This document shows, piece by piece, positions 11,594 through 23,230 of a DNA stretch of 64,000 bases. Each line of letters starts with the position of its first letter. Position 1 is the first letter of the stretch. The stretch is taken from positions 61,513,854-61,577,853 of the forward strand of contig NC_134096.1 of NCBI RefSeq assembly GCF_000715075.1. The letters run 5' to 3'. Below the pieces are notes generated by a model, which had not been told where the DNA came from, made no database searches, and worked only from the letters and a program-made list of their open reading frames with translations. The translations under genes and the position numbers were made by a program. Source of the stretch: Nicotiana tabacum (Eukaryota; Streptophyta; Magnoliopsida; Solanales; Solanaceae).

Positions 11594-12747
11594 TGGGGTT
11601 TAGGGCATTATTTCACATTTTGGACCTAGGGAGCTCGGTTTGTGGCGCTCTTTCGTGGGTTTTTTAAGAAATTCATAAGGGTAAGTGATTCTAACTCGAA
11701 TTTGGTTAATATACATGAATATATCAATGATTTCATCATCTAATTAGTACATTGAGGTGAAAATTTGGGAAAAATTGTAGAAACTTCATAAAATGAATTT
11801 TTGGGATTTGAATGTCAATTCGAAGTCGAATTTGAGTGAAACTAGAATGGTTGGACTCGTGAGTGAATGAGCGTTCGTAATTTGTGACTTTTACCCGATT
11901 CTGAGTCGTGGGCCCGGGGGGTTATAATTTTCGGTTTTTGGTCTAAATTGGTAGTCTTTCTTGTGGAATTCATTCCATTAGCGTATATTGATGGTATTGT
12001 ACTGATTGTGAATAGATTAAGAGCATTTGGAGGACGAGTCGAGAGGTAAGAGCATTGCGAGGTAGAAATTTGACCGGTTTGAGATAAGTAATGATTGTAA
12101 ATCTAGTCTTGAGGGTATGAAACCCCGGATTTCGTATCATTTTACTATTTTGAGACGCACATGCTAGGTGACGGGCGTGTGGCGTGCACTGTTGGAGATT
12201 GTGACTTGGTCCGTACCGTAGCAACTGTAAAGTTTCATATTTTGTTGAAACTATATGATATTTATGTATTTTAGAAAGAGTTTCCGTAAATTGGGTTGAA
12301 TGCCATGTTTGGGCGTTGTGCCAGTGCTATTGGGACCCTTAGGGGACTTTTCTTACTATCCCCTCACTGTTTTCGATTGAAAATTTATACTCAGTCACGA
12401 TTATACCTGTTTACTCCATAACTCAGTTTTTATTACTCTATTTTGATGCATATAAATGTTGTTTTGGGCTGAATACTATGTTTTACTGAGAGCCCGAGTG
12501 GCTTGAGAGGTTTATGACTGAGTAAGGCCGAGGGCCTGATTTGTGAGGATATTTATGGGATCGGGCTGCATGCCGCATCATGTTTGATATAGGCCGAGGG
12601 CCTAATTCATTTATTCCATGATTTGGCTTGATATAGCATTTGGGCTGAAGGAGCCCTTCTGGAGTCTGTCCACACCCCCAGTGAGCGCAGGTACCTATTG
12701 ATTGCGAGTGCCGAGTGCTGAGTGACTGGGAGGCATTAGTGATGGTG

Positions 12748-12870
12748 AGGTATGCCCAAGGGGCTATTTACGAGTGATTGTGAGGTATGCCCGAGGGGCT
12801 CTATACGAGTGACTGTGAGGTTTGCCCGAGGGGCTGTATTTGAGTGATGTTTTTGCCCGGGGGGCTGCTT
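12748..12870 (+). repeat. ~36-bp tandem array in the E2 5' LTR, about 4 units
   Basis: Units contain TGAGGTATGCCCGAGGGGCT with a short variable tail. The E2 3' LTR has fewer units (about 20,470-20,560). The E4 LTRs carry the complementary array at about 45,545-45,665 and 53,575-53,700. Confidence 0.85.
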
Positions 12871-13520
12871 ATGATTTCATCATTTTTGCTTACCTTGCAT
12901 TAAGCCTTTGTTTGAAAACTACTTAAAAATATCTTTAAATGATTTTACTGGAAATAGGTTTAAACGAGATATTTTGATTCAAACCCTGATTTTAAAAGAA
13001 TGTGGTATTTTACTGAGATTTCATGATATGAACTTTATATGTTTATTGCTCGTCACTACTGCTCAGTTATTATTTATTGTTGTTACTTATTGATTTGGCG
13101 TACTCACGTTACTCCCTGCACCTTGTGTGCAGATCGAGGCGTAGCTGGACATGGTAGCGGTTGTTGACTATTCCGGTTGTAGATTTTCTCGGGGATAGCG
13201 AGGTAGCTGCCTAGCGATCGCAGCCCTGCTCTTCTCCCTTTTATCTTCCTTTAGTTGTATTTAGCTATTTTTCAGACTATGTTAGTCTCGATATTGTCAG
13301 ATAAATTGTAGTAGATACTCATGACTAGTGACACCCTGATGTCGAGCTTTTCTTTTCGCACTTTTGTTTTTGATTTGAACTCCTTTATGAAGGTTTTTAT
13401 GTTAGATAGCCTTGAAATTATCTTTGAAATGAAAATAGTAGTTTGTTTTGGAAATGAGTCGGCTTGCCTAGTTCCACGATAGGCGCCATCACGACAGGGT
13501 TAGTTTGGGTCGTGACAAGT

Positions 13521-13533
13521 TGGTATTCGAGCC
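13521..13533 (+). other. E2 primer binding site (mutated)
   Basis: TGGTATTCGAGCC, three bases after the LTR end. E1 and E4 carry TGGTATCAGAGCC here, complementary to the 3' end of plant initiator tRNA-Met. E2 has a two-base change. Confidence 0.75.
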
Positions 13534-13716
13534 TAGATTACATAGGTCTCACGAGTCATGAGCGGGTTTAGTAGAGTCTTGCGGATCGGTATGTAGACGT
13601 CTGTACTTATATTCGAGAGGCTGCAGAACCTTTAGGAAACTCCACATTCTTGAATTCTTGTCGTGCGAATCTGTTGATTCTAGTAACTAAACATATGTTG
13701 TTTCATTCTCTCACAG

Positions 13717-15188
13717 ATGATGAGGGCTCGTGCTACCGGTCAGGAGGGCCAGCCACCAGTACCACCAGCCAGGGCCGCGAGAGGCCGAGGCCGCGGTAGA
13801 GGCCATGCTAGGGGCAGATGTGTAGCCCGCACCACAGCTGGGGCAGTACTTGCAGATCCACCAGTTGTCCCAGATCTAGACCAGATTCCAGTTGTTGATG
13901 CACCGCTCCGGCACCGCCTATTCCTATTGTGATTCCAGGCCTTCAGGAGGCCCTGGTTCAGATTATGACAGCGTGCACCAGCCTTGAACAGGCGGTCTCT
14001 ATCTCGACGTCCGCAGCCACTTCTCAGGCCAGGGGAGGCACATGCACTCAGACTCTCGTCGCTCGCACACCCGAGCAGGTTCTTCAGGGACTTCAGACAC
14101 CGGGGGCACCACTAGCCCAGCCGGTTACAACTGCACAGGATTATATGGTTCCTGCTATGCCTGAGGATGATCAGTGTAGGTTGGAGAGGTTTGGGAGACT
14201 CCAGCCACCTTTCAGTGGCACAGAGAAAGAGGATTCTTAGGACATCTTTAACAGGTGTCAGAGGATACTTCGTACAGCTGGAATTCTAGAGACTTGTGGG
14301 GTCTCATTCACTACTTTTCAGTTTTTTGGGGTTGCACTCAGATGGTGGGAGACTTATGAGAGGCGTAGGCCTGTTGGCGCAGCACCCCTTACTTAGCACC
14401 AGTTCTCCGTGGTCTTTTTGGAAATGTTCGTGCCTAAATCCCGCAAAGAAGAGCTGCGTAGATAGTTTGAGCTGCTTCGCCAGGGTGATATGTCTATGAT
14501 GCAGTATGAGATGCGATTCTCGGAGTTGGCCCGACATTCTATCTGGTTGGTCCCATGGACAGGGAGAGGATCATGAGGTTTATTGATGGTCTCACTTTTC
14601 AACTACAATTGCTTATGACCAGAGAGAGGGTGTCTGGTTCTACCTTTGATGAGGTTATCAACATTGCTCGGTAGATTGAGATGGTTCGCGGTTAGGAGAG
14701 GGTTGAGAGAGAGTCCAAGAGGCCTCGTGGTCAGGGTGGATTCAGCGATGCTCCTTTTGGGGGTCAGTTCCAGAACGGTAGAGGTCGTTATTTCGGACAG
14801 GCTCAGTCACCTTGGCCATTTTACCATGGTGCATCAGCTGGCCATGGTTCTCACAGTTATCAGCAGGGCCGTTCATCTCTTGGTTCCCTTCCAGCATAGA
14901 GTTCTTCACGTGCTCCATCAGGTCAGAGTTAGTTTTTGACGGGTCCTTCTGCTAGTCATCTCGGTGCTCAGGTCTCCCTTCAGTTCCCGCCACCAGCACC
15001 AGGGAGATATTTGGAGTGTGGGGAGTTTGGGCATATGTGGAGGCAATGTCCTCGTTGTCATGGAGGTCTATCTCAGCAGAGGAGTCAGCCTTCGGCTTCA
15101 GCACCAGTTACTTCACCACCCGCCCAGTCAGCTTGGGGTGGAGGTCAGTTAGCTAGGGGTCGCCCTAGAGGGAGAGGTAGATCAGGGG
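13717..15188 (+). pseudogene. gag: E2 gag (capsid and nucleocapsid), broken
   Basis: The start MMRARATGQEGQ at 13,717 matches the gag start of E4 (52,725). A basic GRGRGRGHARGR tract follows. The capsid region with ALRWWETYERR lies around 14,220-14,640, then a Q/G-rich linker, then a CCHC knuckle near 15,015-15,055 reading YLECGEFGHMWRQC. The first cysteine has become Y (TGT to TAT), so the knuckle is damaged. There is a frameshift near 13,900. In-frame TAG codons at 14,672, 14,693 and 14,897 correspond to CAG in E4 (RQIE, RGQG, VQSS). Gag forms the particle that packages element RNA; this copy cannot make it. Confidence 0.85.
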
Positions 15189-15700
15189 GTGGCCAGGATC
15201 GTTTCTATGCCCTCCCTGCCAGACCAAATGCTATTGCTTCAGATGCTGTGATTACAGGTATTGTCTTAGTTTGTCACAGAGATGCCTCCGTATTATTTGA
15301 CCCTGGTTCCATGTATTCATACGTTCCCTCGTATTTCGCCCATTTTTTGGATATGCCACGTGTGTCTTTAGTTTTATATGTTCATGTATCTACTCCCGGG
15401 CAATATTGAGTATGGATTGGTTATCTCCATGTTATGTTGTTCTAGATTGTCACGCAAAGACCGTGATGTTGGCGATGCCGGGATTTTCGAGGGTTGAGTG
15501 GAGCAGTTCTGTAGATTATGTACCAAGTAGGGCGATTTCATATTTGAAGGCTCAGCATATGGTTGAGAAGGGTTGTCTGTCTTATTTGGTTTTTGTGAGG
15601 GATGTTAGTACATGGACTCCTACCATTGATTCTGTTTCAGTGGTACGTGATTTTCTGGATGTGTTTCCTGTAGACCTACCGGGCATGCCGCATGATAGGT
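15189..15700 (+). pseudogene. E2 retroviral-type aspartic protease, internally deleted
   Basis: ALFDPGS-like active-site segment: here VLFDPGSMYSYV near 15,290-15,330, the DPGS of the RVP_2 family. After VSTPG the frame jumps to SMDWLSPCYVVLDC. Comparison with E4 (51,189 to 50,911) shows that about 110 bp encoding the second half of the protease fold, through DFDVILGMD, are missing here. The region continues into the linker before reverse transcriptase (DVFPVDLPGMP near 15,670). The enzyme would normally process the Gag-Pol polyprotein. Confidence 0.8.
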
Positions 15701-16450
15701 ATATTGACTTTGGTATTGATTTGGTACTGGGCACTCAACCCATTTCTATTCTACCGTATCGTATGGCACCGGCGGAGTTAAAGGAATTATAAGAACTACT
15801 TCAGGAACTCCTTAATAAGGGGTTTATTCGGCCTAGTGTATCACCTTGGGGTGCATCGGTTCTATTTGTGAAGAAGAAGGATGGTTCCATGAGAATGTGT
15901 ATTGACTACAGGAAGTTGCACAAGGTCACAGTCAAAAACAAGTATCCCTTGCCTCGTATTGATGATTTATTTGACCAGCTTCAGGGAGAGAGGGTGTTCT
16001 CTAAGATTGATTTGAGGTCCGGGTATCACCAGCTGAAGATTCGAGACTCGAATATTCTTAGTACAACTTGCAGGACCCATTATGGCCATTATGAGTTCTT
16101 GGTGATGTCTTTTGGACTGACCAATGGCCCAGCAACGTTCATGCATTTGATGAACAATATGTTCCATCCATATTTTGACTCTTTCATCATTGTGTTCATT
16201 GATGACATCCTGGTGTACTCTCGCAGCCAAGAGGAGCATGCTCAGCATTTGAGGATTGTATTACAAAGATTGAGGGAGGAGAAGCTTTATGCAAAGTTCT
16301 CCAACTGTGAGTTTTGGCTCAGTTCAGTAGCATTCTTGTGACACGTGGTGTCGAGTGAGGGTATTCAGGTGGATTCGAAGAAGATAGAGGTGGTGCAGAG
16401 TTGGCCTAGACTGTCCTCAGCCACGAAGATTAGGAGCTTTCTTGGTTTAA
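15701..16450 (+). pseudogene. E2 reverse transcriptase, two stops
   Basis: Ty3/Gypsy reverse transcriptase segments in order: [45 protein letters not shown] (catalytic D), [15 protein letters not shown], and the catalytic FIDDILVYS box near 16,195-16,220, then SNCEFWL and IRSFLGL. A TAA at 15,790 replaces an AAA that E4 keeps. A TGA at 16,339-16,341 replaces the G of FLGHVV. The DD pair is intact, unlike in E4. Confidence 0.9.
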
Positions 16451-16625
16451 GCAGAAGGATCTTAATTTGTGTCAGCGGAGATGGTTGGATCTTCTTAAAG
16501 ACTATGATATCACTATTCTGTACCATCCGGGGAAGGCCAATGTGGTGGCCGATGCTCTGAGTCATCGGGCAGAAAGTTTGGGGAGTTTAGCATATCTCCC
16601 AGCAGCAAAGAGACCTTTGGCATTG
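16446..16625 (+). pseudogene. E2 RNase H remnant at a deletion junction
   Basis: FLGL is joined directly to sequence corresponding to [17 protein letters not shown] of E4. About 360 bp of E4 (roughly 49,520-49,880), encoding the N-terminal RNase H half with its catalytic acidic residues, are absent. The junction CTTGGTTTAAGCAGAAGGAT blends the two flanks with a few shared bases. What remains is the C-terminal RNase H end with the [18 protein letters not shown] motif, read near 16,520-16,570. Confidence 0.8.
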
Positions 16626-18195
16626 GATGTCTAGGCCTTAGCAGGCCAGCTTGTGAGATTGGACATTTTTTATCCTAGTCGGGTAATGGCTTACGTGGTC
16701 TCCAGGTCTTCTCTTTATGACCATATCAGGGAGCATCAGTATGATGACCCCCACTTACTCGTTCTTCATGACAGGGTTCGTAGAGGTAATGCTAGGGATA
16801 TGACTATTAGTGATGACGGTGTGTTGAGGATGCAGGGCCAGATATGTGCGCCTAATGTAGATGGGCTTCGGGAGTTGATTCTTGAGGAGGCCCACAGCTC
16901 GCGGTATTCCATCCATCCGGGTGCCGCGAATATGCACCAGGATTTGAGACAAAACTATTGGTGAAGGCGAATGAAGAAGGATATAGTTGGGTTTGTGGCT
17001 CGGTGTCTTAACTGTTAGTAGGTTAAGTATGAACAACAGAGACCGGGTGGCTTTCTTCAGAGATTAGAGATCTCAGAGTGGAAGTGGGAGTGGATCACCA
17101 TGGACTTTATAGTTGGGCTCCCACAGACTTCGAGGAAGTTCGATGCTATTTGGGTTATTGTAGATTAGCTGACCAAATCCGCGCACTTCATTCGAGTTGG
17201 CACTACTTACTCTTCAAAGTGGTTGGCTGAGATTTACATCCGAGAGATTGTTCGCTTGCATGGTGTCCCAGTTTCTATCATTTCATATAGAGGTACTCAG
17301 TTTACATCATAGTTTTGGAGGGCCGTGCAGCGAGAGTTGGGTATTCAGGTTGAGTTGAGCATAAATTTTCACCCTCAGACAGACGGGAAGTCCGATCACA
17401 CTATTCATATATTTGAGGACATGTTGCGCGCTTGTGTCATTGGCTTTGGGGATTCATGGGATCGGTTTCTGCCACTCACAGAGTTTGCATATAACAACAG
17501 TTATCAGTCGAGTATTCAGATGGCTCTGTATGAGGCTTTATATGGGAGGAGGTGTAGATCTACGGTTAGATGGTTTAAGCCGGGTGAGGGTAGGCTCTTA
17601 GGTACAGACTTGGTCCAGGATGCATTAGATAAGGTGAAATTGATTCAGGAGCGGCTTTGCACGGCGCAGTCTAGGCAGAAGAGCTATGCAGGCAGGAAGG
17701 TCCGTGATGCATCTTTCATGGTTGGGGAGAAGGTTTTGCTGAAGGTATCACCCATGAAGGGTGTTATGAGATTTGGGAAGAGGGGCAAGTTGAGCCCCCG
17801 GTTCATTGGGCGTTTTGAGGTGCTTCAAAGGACAGGGGAGATGGCTTATAAGCTTGCCTTGCCACCCAGCTTGTCGAGTGTGAACCCAGTGTTTCATGTT
17901 TCCATGCTCCGAAAGTATATTGGAGATCTGTCCCATGTTTTGGATTTCAGCACGGTTCAGTTGGAGGGTGATATGACTTATGATGTGGAACCGGTGGCTA
18001 TTTTGGATCGGTAGGTCCGAAAGTTAAGGTCAAAGGACATAGCTTCAGAGAAGGTGTAGTGGAGAGGCCAGCCCATAGAGGAGGCCACCTGGGAGACCGA
18101 GCGGGAGATGCTGAGCAGATATCCACACCTATTTGAGACTCCAAGTATGTTTCTAGACTCGTTCGAGGACGAACGTTTGTTTAAGAGGGGGAGGA
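16626..18195 (+). pseudogene. E2 integrase with chromodomain-like C-terminus
   Basis: One continuous frame from about 16,560 to 18,195. Zinc-binding HHCC part: LEEAHSSRYSIHPGAANM...ARCLNC. Core: TMDFIVGLP (first D), then SIISYRGTQFTS, where the second catalytic D is now Y, then HPQTDGKSDHT, where the catalytic E is now D. A GKRGKLSPRFIG segment and the chromodomain-like end EEATWETEREM...RYPHLFETP follow. Stops are TAG at 16,632, 17,016, 17,019, 17,166, 17,310, 18,012 and 18,057 and TGA at 16,962. E4 has Q (CAG) at 16,632, 17,016, 17,166, 17,310, 18,012 and 18,057. Integrase would insert the cDNA and the chromodomain would steer it to marked chromatin. Confidence 0.9.
18183..18195 (+). other. 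E2 polypurine tract
   Basis: AAGAGGGGGAGGA directly before the 3' LTR, the plus-strand priming site. Confidence 0.85.
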
Positions 18196-21100
18196 TATAA
18201 CGACCCGGCCGGTCGTTCTGAGAGTTATAGCCCCGTTTCCTCTATTTCTGCTTCTTTATGTGTTGTTCAGCTATGTTGTGTTGTATCAGGTTGGGAGGTT
18301 AGAGTCCGGAGTAGTTTCGGAGTGGAGTCAGACACTCAGTCTCTCATTTAGAAGGTTAAGTTGGAAGAGTTAACCGGATGTTGCCTTATGAGCAAAAAAT
18401 CTGGGATTGGGATTTTTTTGGTTCGGATAGCTCTGTTAGGTGATTTTGGACTTAGGAGTGTGTCCGAAATGTAATTTGGAGGTACGTAGTAGAATTAGGC
18501 TTGAATTGGCGAAATTGGAAATTTGGTGATTTTCTGTCGGTAGTGGAAAATTTGACATTGGAGTTGGAATGGAATTCCGGGAGTTGGATTAGATTTTTAG
18601 TCTCATTTTTGACATGTGTGCAAAATTTGAGGTTATTCAGAAGAGGTTTGATATGTTTCAGCATCAGTTGTGGAGTTTTGAGGTTTCAAGTTCATTAAGC
18701 TTGATTTGTGTGCGATTCATGTTTTTGTTATTGTTTGATGTGATTCGAGAGCTCGATTGAGTTTGTATGGTATTTTAGGACTTGATGTTACCTTTGGTTG
18801 AGGTTCCGGAGGCCTCGGGTGTGTTTCAGGGTGAGTTTTAAGCGAGTCCGGGCATTTCTGGAACTCAGGTATGGTTCTGGTTCTTTGAATTTTGCGGACC
18901 TCAGCAGAATTTTGCAGACCTCAGCAGAATTTCGTGGACCTCAGCAGAAGTTTGCGGATCTCAGCAGAATTTCGCGGACCGCATAATTCTGCCGTGGCCG
19001 CACTCCGGGGAAAAGTTCTGCAGATTGGCTGGTCCGATTTCGGAAGCCTATATCTTTTGATCTACAACGAATTTTGAGATGATTCAAAAACAAAAGTTGT
19101 AGCCCTTCTTGTCTAGTTTCCATAAAGATTAAGAAGCCATAATGTGGACATCTGTAGATAAAGTTATGGCCAAAATACTAAAGACTGTCATTGCAGCCAC
19201 CAAAAAGTGCGACCGCACCAGTTTTTCATGACCGCAGGACCCGGGAGGCGCGACCGCGCTTGGAATTTCGCAGACCGCATAGTGGGAGTTCAGAGGGTGC
19301 ACTATATAAATAGGGTTTAGGGCATTATTTCATATTTTTGACCTAGGGAGCTTGGTTTGTGGCGATTATTCGTGGGTTTTTCAAGAAATTCATCGGGGTA
19401 AGTGATTCTAACTCAAATTTGGTTAATATACATGAATATATCAATGATTTCATCATGTGATTAGTACTTTGAGGTAGAAATTTGGGGTAAATTGTAGAAA
19501 CGTCATAGTATGAATTTTTGGGATTTGAATGTCTATTCGAAGTCGGATTTGAGTGAAACTAGTATGGTTGGACTCGTGAATGAATGAGCGTTCGTAATTT
19601 GTGACTTTTACTTGATTCTGAGTCGTGGGCCTGGGGGCTGGGTTTGAGCTAATTTCGGGGTTTTGGTCTAAATTAGTAGTCTTTCTTGTGGAATTCATTC
19701 CATTAGCGTATATTGATGATATTGTACTGATTGTGAATAGATTCAGAGTATTTAGAGGACGAGTCGAGAGGCAAGAGCCTTGCGAGGTAGAGATTTGACC
19801 GGTTTGAGATAAGTAATGATTGCAAATCTAGTCCTGAGGGTATGAAACCTAGGATTTCGTATCATTTTACTATTTTGAGATGCACATGCTAGGTGACGGG
19901 AGTGTGGGCGTGCACTGTTGGAGATTGTGACTTGGTCCATCCCATAGCAACTGTAAAGTTGCATATTTTGTTGAAACTATATGATACTTATGTGTTTTAG
20001 AAAGAGTTTCCGTAAATTGGGTTGAATGCCATGTTTGGGCCTTGTGCCAGTGCTATTGGGACCCTTAGGGGCCTTTTCTTACTATCCCCTCAATGTTTTC
20101 GATTGAGAATTTATACTCAGTCACGATTATACCTGTTTACTGCATAACACAGTTTTTATTACTCTATTTTGATGCATATAAATGTTGTTTTGGGCTGAAT
20201 ACCATGTTTTACTGAGAGCCCGAGTGGCTTGAGAGGTTTATGACTGAGTGAGGCCGAGGGCCTGATTTGTGAGGATATTTATGGGATCAGGCTACACGCC
20301 GCAACATGTTTGATATAGGCCGAGGGCGTGATTGATTTATGCCATGATTTGGCTTGATATAGCACTTGGGCTGAAGGAGCCCCTCCGGAGTCTGTACACA
20401 CACCCCAGTGAGCGCAGGTACCTACTGAGTGCGAGTGTCGAGTGCTGAGTTACTGGGAGGCATGAGTAATGGTGAGGTATGCCCGAGGGGCTATATATGA
20501 GGGACTGTGAGGTTTGCCCAAGGGGCTATATATGAGCGATGTTTTTGCCCGAGTGGCTGTTTATGATTTCATCATTTTTTCTTACCTTGCATTGAGCCTT
20601 TGTTTGAAAATGTTGAAAAATATCATTAAATAATTTTACTGGAACTGGGTTTAAACGACATGTTTTGATTCAAACCCTGATTTTAAAAGCATATGGTATT
20701 TTACTGAGATTTCATGATATGAACTTTATATGCTTATTTCTCATCACTACTGCTCAGTCTTTATTTATTGTTGTTACTTACTAAGTTGGCATACTCATGT
20801 TACTCCCTGCACCTTGTGTGCAGATCTAGGTGTAGCTGGACACGGTAGTGGTTGTTGACTATTCCGGTTGCAAATTTTCTTGGGGATAGCGAGGTAGCTG
20901 CCTGGCGATCGCAGCCCTGCTCTTCTCCCTCTTATCTTCCTTCAGTTGTATTTAGCTATTTTTCAGACTATGTTAGTCTCGATATTGCCAGATAAATTAT
21001 AGTAGATGCTCATGACTAGTGAGACCCAGATGTCGGGCTTTTCTTTCCACACTTTTTTTTATTTGAACTCCTTTACGAAGGTTTTTATGTTAGATAGTCT

Positions 21101-21205
21101 TGAAATTATCTTTGAAATGAAAATAGCGGTTTGTTTTGGAAATGAGTCAGCTTGCCTAGTTCCACGATAGGCGCCATCACGACAGGGTTAGTTTGGGTTA
21201 TGACA
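18196..21205 (+). repeat. E2 3' LTR (3,010 bp)
   Basis: Starts TATAACGACCCGGCC, where E4 has TGTAACGACC (a G to A change at the terminal TG), and ends GGGTTATGACA. The first bases contain inverted arms AACGACC/GGTCGTT. TATA box at 19,303-19,310. A 22-bp CAGCAGAATTTTGCGGACCT-type array with about five units spans 18,893-18,990, more units than in the 5' LTR. Confidence 0.9.
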
Positions 21206-23213
21206 GAAATGGCCAAGTACGTGACACTAGTCGTCTCCTGGAGTGTAAGAAAAATCAGTTTAACTTGAAATGAGAATATTTTTGCACCCCAAATGTGATA
21301 TGGGTTTTAAAATGCATGAAATTGCTTTACGCTCTTAATATTATCTGACACAAGGAATCTATATCACAAGCCCATGGGGATGAAAAAGAAGTTGAACACT
21401 TGTGAGATTATTATCAGTCTGACAGCTTAACCTTTCCAGATGGTTGATCCTATATGGGAGGACTAGAGATACAACAAACTTGCCTTTCAAATCAATATGC
21501 TCATCATAAGGCTGCTTAACTTTCAACCTCACACAACTGAAATCATGTAGCTAGGACATCTTAATGTTAGGATGAAATCATGTATTAGTTAGAGAGAATG
21601 AACACTTTGCTATGAGCTAGACATGTTTTTGCCATAACAATTCTCAAGTTGCCATATCAGGCCATTTCACGGGCAACTACAATACTAGGAACAAAGTGAG
21701 TTACTCACTGAGGCATGCTCTAGGTAGACATGAAAGTCATATTGAGATGGGCGAACAAAAAGATATTTTTGTGATAAATTTGTGAAAATTTCAAATCTCC
21801 TAGAAACTTTATGCAGAGAAGTGACCCCTTTCAATTTACAGGTACACATATAATAGGTGTTGAGATAAGCACTCATGTTACTAGACAGTGTAAAGGATTC
21901 GTGCTAATATACACAAAGGAGTAAAGTAACTGTTCCAACCATATGAGCCACATACACCAGAGAGAAAAAGAGTGGCTCAAGAAGGATCTCAACACTAGGC
22001 CGCTATACATACACTTTATGATTGTGCATTCATAAACACAAGTGATAAGATGTTATCCATTTTAATCAAAAAGGTTCGGTAAGAAATTCATCAAGTATAG
22101 TCCCTTGTTGAGAATTTAGGGAAGCAAGTGGGAAGAATTAGCCCAGGGTTATAACTCAATTCATGGAAATACTTATAGAGCTAAATTTCACACGAGGTTG
22201 TAAATAAGAGAATTTGTGATAGGGTGGCTTCATGAATAATGAGTCTCGTTCAGAAAGTAAGTACATGCAATGTTTTATGATTCAACATTTTGGTTAAGAC
22301 CATATTTGTGTAGGCCTCTTTAATATGGATGTACATATACAACAAGGAAAATAATGCGGTATTCATAATGACGTACTAAGGAGTGCCTTACTTGATGACT
22401 TTAGATTGACAGGGCAGTACCTTAATTGATGCCCCTCTATTCCACATCCAAAACATACATTAGTACCATAGTGACACACCCACGAATGAAATCTCATACA
22501 CTTCACATAACGAGAATGGGATCCGCTAAACTAACTCGCCCCACTTACCCGATATTTACCCTTTTTGCATACATCATAAGAATTCTCCTTAGTCTTTCTC
22601 CAAGCCTTCATGGCGGGAGTAAGAATCTTCGAAACAGCTCGTTGTATGGACTTTTGGAATTGCACAAATCTACCACCCCTAACACGCTTCTGAGCATGCT
22701 CACAACATGACATAAATTATTTTTGCCCGCAAATCGGGCAGACCGGGATGGGTGTATCCAACCTAAGGGAATTTGTTATTCTTGTGCCCCCTCTTTCCAC
22801 AACGATCACATATTTCAAGAATCATCCAACATAAACCCGAGTGGCTATTATTTCATATCAAGCATTCTGGCTTATTAGTACAAACAACCCTCTTTCATTT
22901 CTTAGGTGCTCTTACCACATGATCCGGTGGTACGATAACATTAATAGGGACAAGGACACTTCCCTTAGCAACTGGTTCTTTCATTCCCTCCTTCCTGACA
23001 TGAACCCATGGGTTACTCATATGGAAAATGAGACATGACGAGGAATTTAGCTTCGTATCTTGAGTTCTATCACACGATCTAGAGTATCAAAGAAGTGTGA
23101 AATTCCTAAATGTCCAACTAGCCTCCTCATTATAGATGTGGTCGACAACACACTGATAAGAAGGACTCTACCAGACACGGCTCCGAGACATCCTAGGACA
23201 TTTTAAAACCTTA
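21206..23213 (-). pseudogene. gag: E1 gag remnant with two zinc knuckles
   Basis: On the minus strand, 22,455 to 22,414 reads CFGCGIEGHQLRYC, an intact CX2CX4HX4C nucleocapsid knuckle. 22,810 to 22,769 reads CDRCGKRGHKNNKF, the same pattern with the last C changed to F. Frames between them are broken. The first 200 bp after the primer site resemble the start of the E3 internal region (57,925-58,080). No protease or polymerase motif is visible before E2 interrupts at 21,205. Confidence 0.65.
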
Positions 23214-23226
23214 GGCTCTGATACCA
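23214..23226 (-). other. E1 primer binding site
   Basis: On the minus strand TGGTATCAGAGCC, complementary to the 3' end of initiator tRNA-Met, four bases from the LTR edge. Confidence 0.85.
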
Positions 23227-23230
23227 AGTT

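Larger units (their letters stand above)
10851..13517 (+). repeat. E2 5' LTR, missing its first ~350 bp
   Basis: Matches the 3' LTR from about 18,547 onward and ends GGGTCGTGACA at 13,517. The left junction (AAATTTGACAT near 10,851) has a few bases shared by E1 and the LTR, as expected from an illegitimate deletion. It contains a TATA box at 11,586-11,593, GCGGCCGC blocks at about 11,493 and 11,536, a 22-bp CAGCAGAATTTTGCGGACCT array (11,205-11,270) and a ~36-bp GAGGTATGCCCGAGGGGCT array (12,748-12,870). Confidence 0.85.
10851..21205 (+). mobile_element. E2: Del/Tekay-type chromovirus (Ty3/Gypsy), plus strand, 5' truncated
   Basis: Order: truncated 5' LTR, PBS, gag with zinc knuckle, protease, reverse transcriptase, RNase H remnant, integrase with a chromodomain-like C-terminus, polypurine tract, 3' LTR. 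This pol order with integrase last is Ty3/Gypsy, and the C-terminal WxxxxxxEATWETExEMxxRYPHLF block indicates a chromovirus. It sits inside E1. No target duplication can be checked because the first ~350 bp of the 5' LTR are missing. Internal deletions in protease and RNase H and many stops make it non-autonomous. E4 is a sister copy. Confidence 0.9.

Noticed and set aside
22426..22710. 94-codon plus-strand frame
   Set aside because: The opposite strand encodes the two gag zinc knuckles of E1; the plus frame is a shadow.
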